Part shown: positions 28,967 through 36,318 of the stretch, in pieces
How the letters are laid out: each line of letters starts with the position of its first letter
Numbering within the stretch: position 1 is the first letter of the stretch
From: an uncultured Eubacteriales bacterium
GTDB lineage: Bacteria > Bacillota > Clostridia > Oscillospirales > Oscillospiraceae
Direction of reading: 5' to 3'
DNA: 36,318 bases
Assembly (NCBI GenBank): GCA_900317425.1
Contig: ONGR01000019.1
Span: forward strand, 1 to 36,318
Made by a program: the position numbers and the translations under genes
The notes under the pieces: generated by a model
Database searches by the model: none
Told to the model about the DNA's origin: nothing
The model's input: the letters and a program-made list of their open reading frames with translations, nothing else

Positions 28967-30812
28967 GCTTTTCATGCTCCGTTTCATAGTCCAGAACCTG
29001 CCGGAACTGGGTCTCGTACAGCTCCCGGTAGGTGCCGTTTTTCTCCAGCAGCTCCTCGTGGGTGCCCTCCTCGGCGATGACGCCGCCCTGTACCACCAGG
29101 ATCCGGTCGGCCTTGAGGATGGTGCTGAGCCGGTGGGCAATGACGATGCTGGTCCTGCCCTCCATCAGCACCTCCAGCGCCTCCTGGATGGCGCTCTCGG
29201 AGATGGAATCCAGCGCCGAGGTGGCCTCGTCCAGAATGAGGATCCTGGGGTCCTTGAGGATCACCCGGGCGATGGAGAGCCGCTGCTTCTCGCCGCCGGA
29301 TAGCTTCAGGCCCCGGTTGCCCACCACGGTGTCGTAGCCGTCGGGCTGGGCGGCAATGAAGTCGTGGAGATTGGCGATGGCGCAGGCCCGCTCCATGTCG
29401 GCCTGGGTGGCGTTTTCGTTGGCGTAGAGCAGGTTCTCCCGGATGGTGCCGTTGAAGAGATACGTATCCTGGGTCACCACGCCGATCTGCTGCCGGAGAT
29501 ACGTCAGGTCGAAATCCCGCACGTCCACGCCGCCGATGCGCACGGCGCCTCCGGTGACGTCATAGAGCCGGGGGATCAGATTCACCACCGTGGATTTGCC
29601 GGAGCCGGAGCCGCCGACGATGGCGTACATCTTGCCGCCGGGCACGGTGAAGTCGATGTCGGTGAGCAGCTCCTTCGCCGGGTCATAGGTGAAGGCCACG
29701 TGGTCATATTGGATATCCGCGTCGGTGACGTCGGGCTTGCGCCCGTTTTCCGGCGAGGTGATGGGGTTGACCATGTCAAAATAGTCGAAGATACGGGTGA
29801 ACAATGCCAGGGATCGGGTGAAGTCCACGTGGATGTTCAGCAGGGACTCCACCGGCCGGTACAGCCGGTTCACCAGAGCCACCGTGGCGGTGATGATACC
29901 TACCGTCAGCGTGGAATCGGCCCGGGCGATGATGAAATAGCCGCCGGCGAAGTAGATCAGCAGCGGGCCGACCTGGGTAAACATACCCATAACGACACGG
30001 AACCACTTGCCGCTGCGCTGCTCCTTCAGCTGCAGCTCCGTCACCTCGCCGTTGACCTTGACGAAGCGCTCGTATTCCCGCTGCTCCCGGGTGAAGAGCT
30101 TCACCAGCAGCGAGCCGCTGACGGACAGCGTCTCGTTGACCATCTGGTTCATCTCGTCGTTCTTGACCTGACTCTCGCCCAGGATCTTCCACCGGGTGCG
30201 GCCCACGCTGCGGGTGGGCAGGATCAGCAGCGGGATCACCACGATGCCCACCAGCGCCAGCCGCCAGCTCATGGTCACCAGGGCGATCAGCGTGGTCGCC
30301 ACCACGGCGATGTTGCTGACGATGCTGCTGAGGGTGCCGGAGATCACGGAGCTGACGCCGCTGATGTCGGTGTTCATGCGGGTGATGATGTCACCCTGCT
30401 TCTCCGAGGTGAAGAAGGCGTGTGGCATATGCTGGAGGTGGTCGTACATCTGGTTCTTCATGTCGAAGATGATCTTCTGGGAGATCCAGGCGTTGATGTA
30501 GCTCTCCAGCACGCCGATGACCTGAGAGGCCGCCAGCGTCAGAAAGGCGTAGATCAGCAGTCGTACCAGCAGGGTCATGTTGCGGCCCACCAGCGCCTCA
30601 TCCACGATGCGGCCGGTGATGATGCTGGGCAGCAGACCCACCACCGAGGACAGCAATATGGCGGCAAACACCAGCAGGAACTGGAGCCAGTAGGGCTTCA
30701 GGTAGGACAGGATTCGCCCCAGCAGGGCGGCGGACAGCTTGGGACTGTTCCGCTTCTCCTCGTCCGTCAGGAATCCTCTGGGGCCCAAACTCTTCACGTG
30801 GGGAGGAGGCAT
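28923..30812 (-). CDS. ABC exporter, fused membrane and ATPase domains (multidrug/lipid type)
   Basis: The 629-residue protein starts after GAAGGTGAG. It has six transmembrane helices (about residues 40-330) and a nucleotide-binding domain with Walker A GGSGSGKST (K406), the Q-loop VTQDTYLFNGTIREN, signature LSGGEKQR, Walker B ILILDEATSALD and the switch His in IAHRLST. It is a type IV half-transporter resembling MsbA/BmrA. Normally two such chains pair; since no partner gene lies beside it, a homodimer is most likely. The substrate is unknown. It overlaps the thioesterase gene downstream. Confidence 0.93.
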   Translation of the reverse strand: MPPPHVKSLGPRGFLTDEEKRNSPKLSAALLGRILSYLKPYWLQFLLVFAAILLSSVVGLLPSIITGRIVDEALVGRNMTLLVRLLIYAFLTLAASQVIGVLESYINAWISQKIIFDMKNQMYDHLQHMPHAFFTSEKQGDIITRMNTDISGVSSVISGTLSSIVSNIAVVATTLIALVTMSWRLALVGIVVIPLLILPTRSVGRTRWKILGESQVKNDEMNQMVNETLSVSGSLLVKLFTREQREYERFVKVNGEVTELQLKEQRSGKWFRVVMGMFTQVGPLLIYFAGGYFIIARADSTLTVGIITATVALVNRLYRPVESLLNIHVDFTRSLALFTRIFDYFDMVNPITSPENGRKPDVTDADIQYDHVAFTYDPAKELLTDIDFTVPGGKMYAIVGGSGSGKSTVVNLIPRLYDVTGGAVRIGGVDVRDFDLTYLRQQIGVVTQDTYLFNGTIRENLLYANENATQADMERACAIANLHDFIAAQPDGYDTVVGNRGLKLSGGEKQRLSIARVILKDPRILILDEATSALDSISESAIQEALEVLMEGRTSIVIAHRLSTILKADRILVVQGGVIAEEGTHEELLEKNGTYRELYETQFRQVLDYETEHEKHGEFSEKTTGHPGQ

Positions 30813-30851
30813 CGGCTCACCTTCTTTCCAGGTTCTGTCTGTAATTAATTT

Positions 30852-30890
30852 ATTTTACCCCTCTTTTGCCCCCTCCGTCAAGGGAGGGGG
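30852..30890 (-). promoter_or_regulatory. Promoter of the ABC exporter, overlapping a terminator-like hairpin
   Basis: On the minus strand TTGACG (30876-30881), an 18-bp spacer and TAAAAT (30852-30857). The -35 lies largely in the loop of an 8-bp hairpin, CCCCCTCC/GGAGGGGG (30869-30876 with 30883-30890), whose T run points along the plus strand. No plus-strand gene ends just before it. Confidence 0.6.
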
Positions 30891-30959
30891 TTTTCTTTTT
30901 CCGCCCCATGTGATACAGTATAGATACACTTGACGATTACACGCAAAGGAGATCCTTTT

Positions 30960-31844
30960 ATGCCCGACTATATCATCGCCACCTCGTCCACCTCCGATCT
31001 GCCCCGCACCTGGCTGGATGAGCACGCCATTCCCTTCATCCCCTACTCCTACACCGTGGGCGACACGCCCTTCCAGGACGACTGCCGGGAGGAGAGCCGC
31101 ACCGCCGTCTACCACGGCATGCGCAAGGGCGATCTGCTGAAGACCTCCATGATCAACGAGTTCGCCTACTACGATTTCTTCAAGTCCCTGCTGGACACCG
31201 GCAAGGACGTGATCTTCCTGGATATGTCCCAGAAAATGTCCGTGTCCTTTGTCAACGCCAACAAGGCGGCCGAGATGATCCGGGGCGAGTACCCCGGCCA
31301 GCGGCTCTACGTCATGGACACCCTGTGCATCTCCGGCGGACTGGGCCTGCTGGTGGAGAACATGGTCCGACGTATGGAAGAGGGTCTCAGCTATGACCAG
31401 GTCATCGCCTGGGGCGAGGCCAACAAACTGCGTATCGCCCATCGGTTCACCGTGGACGATCTGAAGTATCTGAAGATGGGCGGCCGGGTGTCCAACGCCT
31501 CGGCGCTGGTGGGCTCCCTGCTGGCGGTGAAGCCGGTGCTCTACGTGCCCGACGGCGGCACCCTGGACGTGGCCGCCAAGGTCCGGGGCCGCAAGGCGGC
31601 GCTGACCGCCATTCTGGACGGCGTCCGCCACGACTTGCAGGGCGTGGATCCCACAGGGTTGGAGTTCCGTATCCTCCATGCCGACTGCTTCGATGACGCC
31701 GCCTACGTCCGTGACACCATCCGCGCCGAGTTCCCCACGGTGGGGGAGATCCGCATCAGCGGGCTGGGCGTGGTCATCGGCGCCCACTGCGGCCCCGGTC
31801 TGCTGACGGTGTTCTATCTCTGCAACGGCCGCCGAGCCAAGTAA
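30960..31844 (+). CDS. DegV family fatty-acid-binding protein
   Basis: The ATG at 30960 follows AAAGGAGA. The 294-residue protein has the two-domain DegV fold: the N-terminal IIATSSTSDLP, lipid-contacting KTSMINEFAYYDFF, and C-terminal FTVDDLKYLKMGGRVSNASA with VKPVLYVPDG and GAHCGPG. DegV (FakB) proteins bind a fatty acid and present it to the kinase FakA; no fakA is in the window. The acyltransferase gene starts 24 bp later, so the two are very likely in one operon linked to fatty-acid incorporation. The upstream promoter is not clear (TATAGA at about 30918). Confidence 0.93.
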   Translation: MPDYIIATSSTSDLPRTWLDEHAIPFIPYSYTVGDTPFQDDCREESRTAVYHGMRKGDLLKTSMINEFAYYDFFKSLLDTGKDVIFLDMSQKMSVSFVNANKAAEMIRGEYPGQRLYVMDTLCISGGLGLLVENMVRRMEEGLSYDQVIAWGEANKLRIAHRFTVDDLKYLKMGGRVSNASALVGSLLAVKPVLYVPDGGTLDVAAKVRGRKAALTAILDGVRHDLQGVDPTGLEFRILHADCFDDAAYVRDTIRAEFPTVGEIRISGLGVVIGAHCGPGLLTVFYLCNGRRAK

Positions 31845-31868
31845 CCATCCCCCTGAGGAGGTGCCGCC

Positions 31869-33137
31869 GTGAAGATCAAGACGAAGCCCCTGTCCTATGA
31901 GGAGGTACTGGCCCTGCCCCGTCCGGCCCGCAAGCCGCCCCGCAGGCCCAGTCCTCTGCTGCGCGCCGTGGTGCGTCTGGCCTCCGCCGGGGATCTGAAG
32001 GCCACCCACTTTACCTATACGGATCGCCGGCCGGCGGAGATCGTGGGGCGGCCCAGTCTGATCCTCATGAACCACTCCAGCTTCATCGACCTGGAGATGG
32101 TCTCCCGGATCTTCCGCGCCGAGCCCTACGGCATCGTCTGCACCAGCGACGGCTTCGTGGGCAAGGAGGGCCTGATGCGCTCCATCGGCTGCATCCCCAC
32201 CCGGAAATTCGTCACCGACGTGTCGTTGGTTGGGGATATTCGCTATGCCCTGCGGGAGCTGGGCATCCACGTGCTCATGTACCCCGAGGCCAGCTACTCC
32301 TTCGACGGCACCGCCACCCCCCTGCCCCGCCGTCTGGGCGTGCTGCTCAAGCGTCTCGGCGTCCCGGTAGTCATGGTGAAAACCACCGGCGCCTTCACCC
32401 GGGACCCCCTCTACAACTGCCTGCAAAAGCGTCAGGTGGACGTGTCCGCCGACGTGTATCAGCTCTTCAGCCCAGAGGATCTCCAGACGAAATCCCCGGC
32501 AGAGCTGGATGAGGCCCTGGACCGGGCCTTTACCTTCGACCACTTCGCCTGGCAGAGGGAAAACGGCATCGAGATCACGGAGCCCTTCCGCTCCGACGGG
32601 CTGAACCGCATCCTCTTCCAGTGTCCCCACTGTCTCGCCCGGGGGCAGATGGAGGGCAAGGGCACCGCCATCACCTGCGGCCACTGCGGCGCAAGCTATG
32701 AGCTGGACACCCTGGGCCGCCTGGTCTGCCGGACGGGAGAGGGCAAGTTTGACCACGTGCCCGACTGGTACGCCTGGGAACGGCGGCAGATGGCCGCTGA
32801 GATCGAGGCCAGCGCCTACCTTCTGGATACGGACGTGGACATCGGCATGATGGTGGATTACAAGGCCATCTACATGGTGGGCGGCGGACACCTGCGCCAC
32901 GACGCGACCGGCTTCCATCTCACCGGCTGCGGCGGCAAGCTGGACTACCGTCAGGGCCCCGAGGCCTGCTACAGCGTCTACTCCGACTACTACTGGTACG
33001 AGATCGGCGACGTGATCTGCATCGGCAACGGTGACGCCCTCTACTACTGTTTCCCCGCCGAGAAGGACGTGGTGGCCCGGACCCGCATGGCGGTGGAGGA
33101 GCTCTACCGCCGGACAAGACAGCGGCGCAGAGGCTGA
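31869..33137 (+). CDS. 1-acylglycerol-3-phosphate acyltransferase-like protein with zinc ribbon
   Basis: Translation starts at GTG 31869 after GAGGAGGTG. The 422-residue protein begins with an LPLAT/PlsC-type acyltransferase domain: NHSSFID (H69 and D74, the HX4D catalytic motif), then GCIPTRKF and YPEASYSFDG as substrate-binding motifs. PlsC enzymes add the second acyl chain to lysophosphatidate. After it, around residues 251-274, two CxxC pairs (CPHC and CGHC) form a zinc ribbon. The remaining 140 or so residues, rich in Tyr, Asp and Cys, are unfamiliar. The fusion roughly doubles the usual PlsC length of about 200-250. It is in an operon with degV. Confidence 0.85.
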   Translation: MKIKTKPLSYEEVLALPRPARKPPRRPSPLLRAVVRLASAGDLKATHFTYTDRRPAEIVGRPSLILMNHSSFIDLEMVSRIFRAEPYGIVCTSDGFVGKEGLMRSIGCIPTRKFVTDVSLVGDIRYALRELGIHVLMYPEASYSFDGTATPLPRRLGVLLKRLGVPVVMVKTTGAFTRDPLYNCLQKRQVDVSADVYQLFSPEDLQTKSPAELDEALDRAFTFDHFAWQRENGIEITEPFRSDGLNRILFQCPHCLARGQMEGKGTAITCGHCGASYELDTLGRLVCRTGEGKFDHVPDWYAWERRQMAAEIEASAYLLDTDVDIGMMVDYKAIYMVGGGHLRHDATGFHLTGCGGKLDYRQGPEACYSVYSDYYWYEIGDVICIGNGDALYYCFPAEKDVVARTRMAVEELYRRTRQRRRG

Positions 33138-33174
33138 TTATCCCGGCCGAGCTGCCGGTCCCCCTATCCAATTG

Positions 33175-33214
33175 AAAAACCGGCCGGACAGGAATACCTG
33201 TCCGGCCGGTTTTT
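33175..33214. terminator. Bidirectional intrinsic terminator
   Basis: An 18-bp stem (33175-33192 with 33197-33214, loop AATA) with A and T runs separates the acyltransferase gene from the convergent htpG operon. Confidence 0.9.
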
Positions 33215-33241
33215 TTACATCTAAATCTTAAGCAGCCGTTC

Positions 33242-33826
33242 TTATCTCTCAAATCTGACGATATAAGCCCCGAGCACCTGCCTGCAGGGGACCGCCGCCG
33301 CATTTTCCGCCGTAAGCGGCAGTCTGTTGTACTGCGTTTTGATCTCCTCACAAAAGGCGGGGATCGTCCTGCCGATACTCACGCCGTGTGCGTCATCGGC
33401 ATGAAACCGCCATGCAAACGCGCAGTCGCAGAATTCCTTGTTGGCGGTGATCGTCTCCCGGGGCCGGAAGAATGTTTCTGCGCCGATGAAAAACGTGCCG
33501 TCGTTATCCTTCTCCGCGGGGCAGCCTCCCTCTATGCCTACGCCCTCGTATGTCAGGGTAAGGAAGGGCGCCGTAATGGAGACCTTTTTCCCGTCCCTTT
33601 CAAATTGCAGGCCTTGCTCCGCGCCCTCCCAACGGGCTATGTTCAGCCAGCCCCGTTTTCCGTCATGGGCAACAGGCGCGTTCAGCTCCACATAGGCACT
33701 TGTACCGTCACGGATCTCCGCATTGATGCGGAGGACAGGGCGCAGAGAGTCATACCCTTCTGGCAGCATGGCGCGGATGCGATCCTGCTCCACGCCGTAC
33801 GCCATCACGAACTGTTCTACTCTCAT
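33242..33826 (-). CDS. Conserved protein of unknown function, downstream of htpG
   Basis: The 194-residue product starts four bases after the htpG stop, with TAAGGGC as its only ribosome signal, so it is likely coupled to htpG translation. The sequence begins MRVEQFVMAYGVEQDRIRAM and contains RPVLRINAEIRDG, then several aromatic beta-strand-like segments (GWLNIARW, APFLTLTYEGVGIEGG, CDCAFAWRFHADD) and ends GAYIVRFER. It has no signal peptide or transmembrane helix. The overall pattern faintly recalls the acetoacetate decarboxylase fold, but I cannot see a catalytic lysine context and do not assign one. Its base composition looks somewhat less GC-rich than its neighbours. Confidence 0.75.
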   Translation of the reverse strand: MRVEQFVMAYGVEQDRIRAMLPEGYDSLRPVLRINAEIRDGTSAYVELNAPVAHDGKRGWLNIARWEGAEQGLQFERDGKKVSITAPFLTLTYEGVGIEGGCPAEKDNDGTFFIGAETFFRPRETITANKEFCDCAFAWRFHADDAHGVSIGRTIPAFCEEIKTQYNRLPLTAENAAAVPCRQVLGAYIVRFER

Positions 33827-33830
33827 GCCC

Positions 33831-35717
33831 TTATTTCCACAAGCTGCACAGCAGATCGGTGTACCCGCTGGGATCGTCGATGGGCAGTCCCGCGATCAGC
33901 AGGGCCTGGTTGTAGAGCACCTGGGCGTACTTCTTCGCCCGCTCCGGATCGATGATCCGGGTGGTCTCGAAAGTGACGAAAGCCGGGTGATCCACGTTGA
34001 TCTCCAGGATCCGCTTGGCCTTCATGCCCAGTTCCGGCTGCACGGCGGTAAAGTACTTCTCCATCTCAAAGGTGATGCCCTCGCCGCTGGAGAGGCACAC
34101 CGGGTGGGTCTTCAGGCGGGTGGAGGCCTTCACCTCCGTCACCTTGTCGCCCAGGGCCTCCTTGATGAAGGCGAAGCCCTCCTTATAGGCCTCGGTCTCG
34201 TCCTTCTTCTCCTCCCCCGGCAGATCCAGATCGCCGTCCACGGCGGAGCGGAAGGGCTTGTCCTTGTAATTGCGGAACATATCGGCGATGAACTCGTCGG
34301 CCCGGTCGGTGAAATAGAGGATCTCCATGTCGTGATCCTTCAAAAGCTCCGTCTGGGGCATGCGGTCGATGGCTTCCACGCTGTCACCGGGGACAAAGTA
34401 GATATACTTCTGCTCCGGCTTCATCCGCTCCACATACTCGTTCAGCGTCACCAGCTTCTTTTCGGTGGAGGAATAGAACAGCAGCAGATCCTGGAGCTGA
34501 TCCTTCTTGGCGCCGTAGTTGTCCATGGCGCAGATCTTCAGCTGGCGGCCGAAATTGCGGTAGAACTTCTCGTACTCCTCCCGCTCGTCCTTCAGCATCC
34601 GCTCCAGCTCCGCCTTGATCTTCTTGGTCAGATTGGCGGAGATGATCTTCAGCTGCCGGTCGTGCTGCAGCAGCTCACGGCTGATGTTCAGACTCAGATC
34701 CGGGGACTCCACCACGCCGCGGACGAAGTTGAACTCATCCGGCAGCAGGTCGGCGCACTTGTCCATGATCATCACGCCGGCGCTGTAGAGCTGCAGGCCC
34801 GGCTGGAACTCGTCGGTGCCGTACATCCCCGGTGCCTTGGAGGGGATGAACAGCAGAGCCTTATAGGTGACGGCGCCCTCGGCGCTGACGGTGATCACCG
34901 ACTGAGGCGGCGCCATCTCGCCGAAGCGCTGGCGGTAGAACTCGTCGTACTCCTCCTTCTTGACCTCGCTCTTCTTCCGCTGCCACAGGGGCACCATGGA
35001 GTTGAGGACCTCGTACTCAAAGACCTCCTCGTACTCCGGCTTGTCGTCGGGGGTGCCCTCCTTCTTCACCGGGTGGGGCATCAGCATCTTGATGGGGAAA
35101 CGGATATAGTCGCTGTACTTCTTCACCAGCTTGTAGAGGGGGTATTCCCGCAGATACTGGCTGTATTCATTCTTCTCCTCGCCATCCTCTTTGATGTGCA
35201 TGATGATGTCGGTGCCCACGCTCTCCTTCTCGCAGGGCTCCACGGTATAGCCGTCCACGCCGGAGGACTCCCAGCGCCAAGCCTGTTCCTCGCCGTATTT
35301 TTTGGTGATGACGGTGATGTGGTCGGCCACCATGAAGGCGGAGTAAAAACCCACGCCGAACTGTCCGATGATATCCGTCTCGCTCTGGGCGTCCTCTCCC
35401 ATCTCCTGGCGGAACTTCAGGGAGCCGCTGTTGGCGATGACGCCCAGGTTGTTCTCCAGCTCCTCCTCGCTCATGCCGATGCCGTTGTCGCTGACGGTGA
35501 GGGTCCGGTTCTCCTTGTCCAGGGTCAGGATGATGGCGAAATCGTCCCGTTTCAGCCCCACCTTATCATCCGTCAGGCTCAGGTAGCACAGCTTGTCGAT
35601 GGCGTCCGAGGCGTTGGAGATGATCTCCCGGAGGAAGATCTCCTTGTGGGTGTAGATGGAGTTGATCATCAGATCCAGCAGCCGCTTGGACTCGGCCTTG
35701 AATTCTCTCTTTTCCAT
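33831..35717 (-). CDS. htpG: Molecular chaperone HtpG (Hsp90)
   Basis: The 628-residue protein is of normal length. The N-terminal ATPase domain of the GHKL type starts MEKREFKAESKRLLDLMINS and contains LREIISNASDAIDKL and DNGIGMSEEELENNLG, with GQFGVGFYSAFMVAD later. The middle domain has VVESPDLSLNISRELLQ with the catalytic-loop Arg, and the C-terminal dimerisation domain ends at LCSLWK without an EEVD tail, as in bacteria. It remodels client proteins with ATP. The AAGGAGA site lies 13 bases before the ATG, longer than usual. No CIRCE element is visible; the promoter is ordinary sigma-A. Confidence 0.97.
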   Translation of the reverse strand: MEKREFKAESKRLLDLMINSIYTHKEIFLREIISNASDAIDKLCYLSLTDDKVGLKRDDFAIILTLDKENRTLTVSDNGIGMSEEELENNLGVIANSGSLKFRQEMGEDAQSETDIIGQFGVGFYSAFMVADHITVITKKYGEEQAWRWESSGVDGYTVEPCEKESVGTDIIMHIKEDGEEKNEYSQYLREYPLYKLVKKYSDYIRFPIKMLMPHPVKKEGTPDDKPEYEEVFEYEVLNSMVPLWQRKKSEVKKEEYDEFYRQRFGEMAPPQSVITVSAEGAVTYKALLFIPSKAPGMYGTDEFQPGLQLYSAGVMIMDKCADLLPDEFNFVRGVVESPDLSLNISRELLQHDRQLKIISANLTKKIKAELERMLKDEREEYEKFYRNFGRQLKICAMDNYGAKKDQLQDLLLFYSSTEKKLVTLNEYVERMKPEQKYIYFVPGDSVEAIDRMPQTELLKDHDMEILYFTDRADEFIADMFRNYKDKPFRSAVDGDLDLPGEEKKDETEAYKEGFAFIKEALGDKVTEVKASTRLKTHPVCLSSGEGITFEMEKYFTAVQPELGMKAKRILEINVDHPAFVTFETTRIIDPERAKKYAQVLYNQALLIAGLPIDDPSGYTDLLCSLWK

Positions 35718-35756
35718 GGTAAAATCATCGTCTCCTTGGGGTATTTTTCTGTCTCT

Positions 35757-35785
35757 ATTGTAACGCCAAGCGGGGGCTGCGTCAA
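35757..35785 (-). promoter_or_regulatory. Sigma-A promoter of htpG
   Basis: TTGACG (35780-35785), 17-bp spacer, TACAAT (35757-35762) on the minus strand, 39 bases before the ATG. Confidence 0.82.
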
Positions 35786-35822
35786 GCGCAGTGCCTGTGC
35801 CCGGTGCTCGTTGACAATTTGA

Positions 35823-35849
35823 GCGGGGGCCGCGTCATGCAGCCCCCGC
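35823..35849 (-). terminator. Hairpin downstream of the small membrane protein gene
   Basis: The stem GCGGGGGC/GCCCCCGC (35823-35830 with 35842-35849) lies between the small membrane protein gene and htpG. The minus-strand tail is T-poor (TCAAATTG), so it may act as a weak terminator. Confidence 0.5.
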
Positions 35850-35871
35850 CTCTTGCTTTTCGGGTCAATCC

Positions 35872-36162
35872 TTATTTCTTCCTGCCCAGCAGCAGCGCGA
35901 TCAGCGACGCCGCCATCACCAGGCCGGACACGATGGCCGCCGCCGTCAGCAGACCCTGGCGGTGTTCGCCGGCCACCTCTTTGACCTTGCCGCCGGCGGT
36001 CCGCACCAGAGCGCCGGTCTGGTCCTTCACGAAGACCACCGCGTGCCCGGCGGCCCGACCCATGAAATTAGCCGTGGCCTCCCCCGACGTTCTGATCAGT
36101 CCCCAGGCCGCCTCCAGTACCTTTCGGCCGGTCTCCAGCAGGGTGTTCTTGTTATTCTCCAT
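35872..36162 (-). CDS. Small membrane-anchored protein of unknown function
   Basis: The 96-residue product starts after ACGGAGGTATAAGC. It has an amphipathic helical N-terminal two-thirds (LETGRKVLEAAWGLIRTSGE, then VVFVKDQTGALVRTAGGKVKEVAGEH) and a single C-terminal transmembrane helix at about residues 70-92 ending in LLGRKK, a typical tail anchor with positive residues. No family is recognised. The spacing and composition recall apolipophorin/YtxH-like small proteins, but that is only a general similarity. It lies after a probable ATPase gene on the same strand. Confidence 0.7.
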   Translation of the reverse strand: MENNKNTLLETGRKVLEAAWGLIRTSGEATANFMGRAAGHAVVFVKDQTGALVRTAGGKVKEVAGEHRQGLLTAAAIVSGLVMAASLIALLLGRKK

Positions 36163-36226
36163 GCTTATACCTCCGTTTCATTCGCGCCGCCCGCGGTGCG
36201 AATCCGATCCAATCATTTGTCGCCGC

Positions 36227-36318
36227 TTACTTGGCCATGCCCTTCTGGCGGGCATACTCGGCGGCGCCCAGCGCGCCCATCAGCTGCGGGTCCGTCTTCA
36301 GATCGATGACCTTCAGCT
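36227..36318 (-). CDS. Probable BadF/BadG/HgdC-type ATPase, C-terminal end (partial)
   Basis: The right edge contains the last 29 codons of a minus-strand gene: LKVIDLKTDPQLMGALGAAE followed by YARQKGMAK and TAA (36227-36229). The PQ(L/F)MGALGAA segment close to the end is characteristic of the BadF/BadG/BcrA/BcrD ATPase family, which includes activators of 2-hydroxyacyl-CoA dehydratases in Clostridia. The activators use ATP and a [4Fe-4S] cluster to inject an electron into the dehydratase. The rest lies outside the window, so the assignment is tentative. Confidence 0.6.
   Translation of the reverse strand, partial: LKVIDLKTDPQLMGALGAAEYARQKGMAK

Noticed and set aside
35700-35830. CIRCE element upstream of htpG
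   Set aside because: No TTAGCACTC-N9-GAGTGCTAA-like sequence is present; only an ordinary sigma-A promoter is seen.

Overview
The window looks like a chromosomal segment of a GC-rich, strictly anaerobic, spore-forming Clostridia, most like Oscillospirales/Oscillospiraceae. The evidence is sporulation genes (spoVAD, spoVAE, an uninterrupted sigK), an [FeFe] hydrogenase-family protein, an FMN-riboswitch-controlled RibU, two tRNA-Leu genes with encoded CCA, strong GGAGG-type ribosome sites, and sigma-A promoters with 16-18 bp spacers. Taxonomy is inferred from gene content, not from a marker gene. I see no CRISPR array, prophage or conjugative module. The only clear mobile element is the right end of an IS3-family insertion sequence at the left edge.

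Layout. 1-96: end of an IS3-family element. 123-9336: a DUF255 thioredoxin-fold protein, a FAD/Rieske oxidoreductase, a membrane-anchored clostripain-like protease, a MalY/PatB aminotransferase, a lipoprotein and a C39-like cysteine peptidase. 9461-12771: a copper operon, csoR - HMA membrane protein - copA, with CsoR-type palindromes built into its promoter. 12844-14099: a TipAL-like MerR regulator with a dyad in its promoter spacer, a GC-rich repeat next to a tRNA 3'-end-like fragment, and a tRNA-Leu pair. 14173-17130: a sirtuin, a cysteine-less ArsC-like protein, and a zinc-ribbon/CDF transporter pair. 17285-18962: spoVAD-spoVAE behind a sigma-G-like promoter, then an orphan CopZ-like chaperone. 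19020-21467: a SLOG/YpsA-like gene and a five-gene membrane/lipoprotein operon headed by DUF2975 and a YozG-like regulator. 21537-24412: the FMN riboswitch with ribU, then dinB-pcp. 24420-26828: [FeFe] hydrogenase and sigK. 26911-30881: lipoprotein, tspO, acyl-ACP thioesterase and ABC exporter. 30960-33137: degV and an acyltransferase with an attached zinc ribbon. 33242-36318: htpG with a tightly coupled unknown gene, a small membrane protein, and the end of a probable BadF/HgdC-type ATPase.

How the genes fit together. Copper handling is the clearest system: a repressor with the copper-binding C-H-C set, a membrane HMA protein, and a CopA with HMA domains at both ends, plus a separate CopZ-like gene 6 kb away. 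Late sporulation is represented by the DPA-channel genes and pro-sigma-K, each with a plausible compartment-specific promoter. Fatty-acid and lipid functions (acyl-ACP thioesterase, DegV, acyltransferase) cluster around 28-33 kb. I found no unmistakable new multi-gene defence or biosynthetic system. The most unusual items are the operator-in-promoter layouts, promoters nested in hairpins, the ArsC-like protein lacking its usual cysteine, the acyltransferase-zinc-ribbon fusion, and the repeat beside the tRNA-Leu genes.
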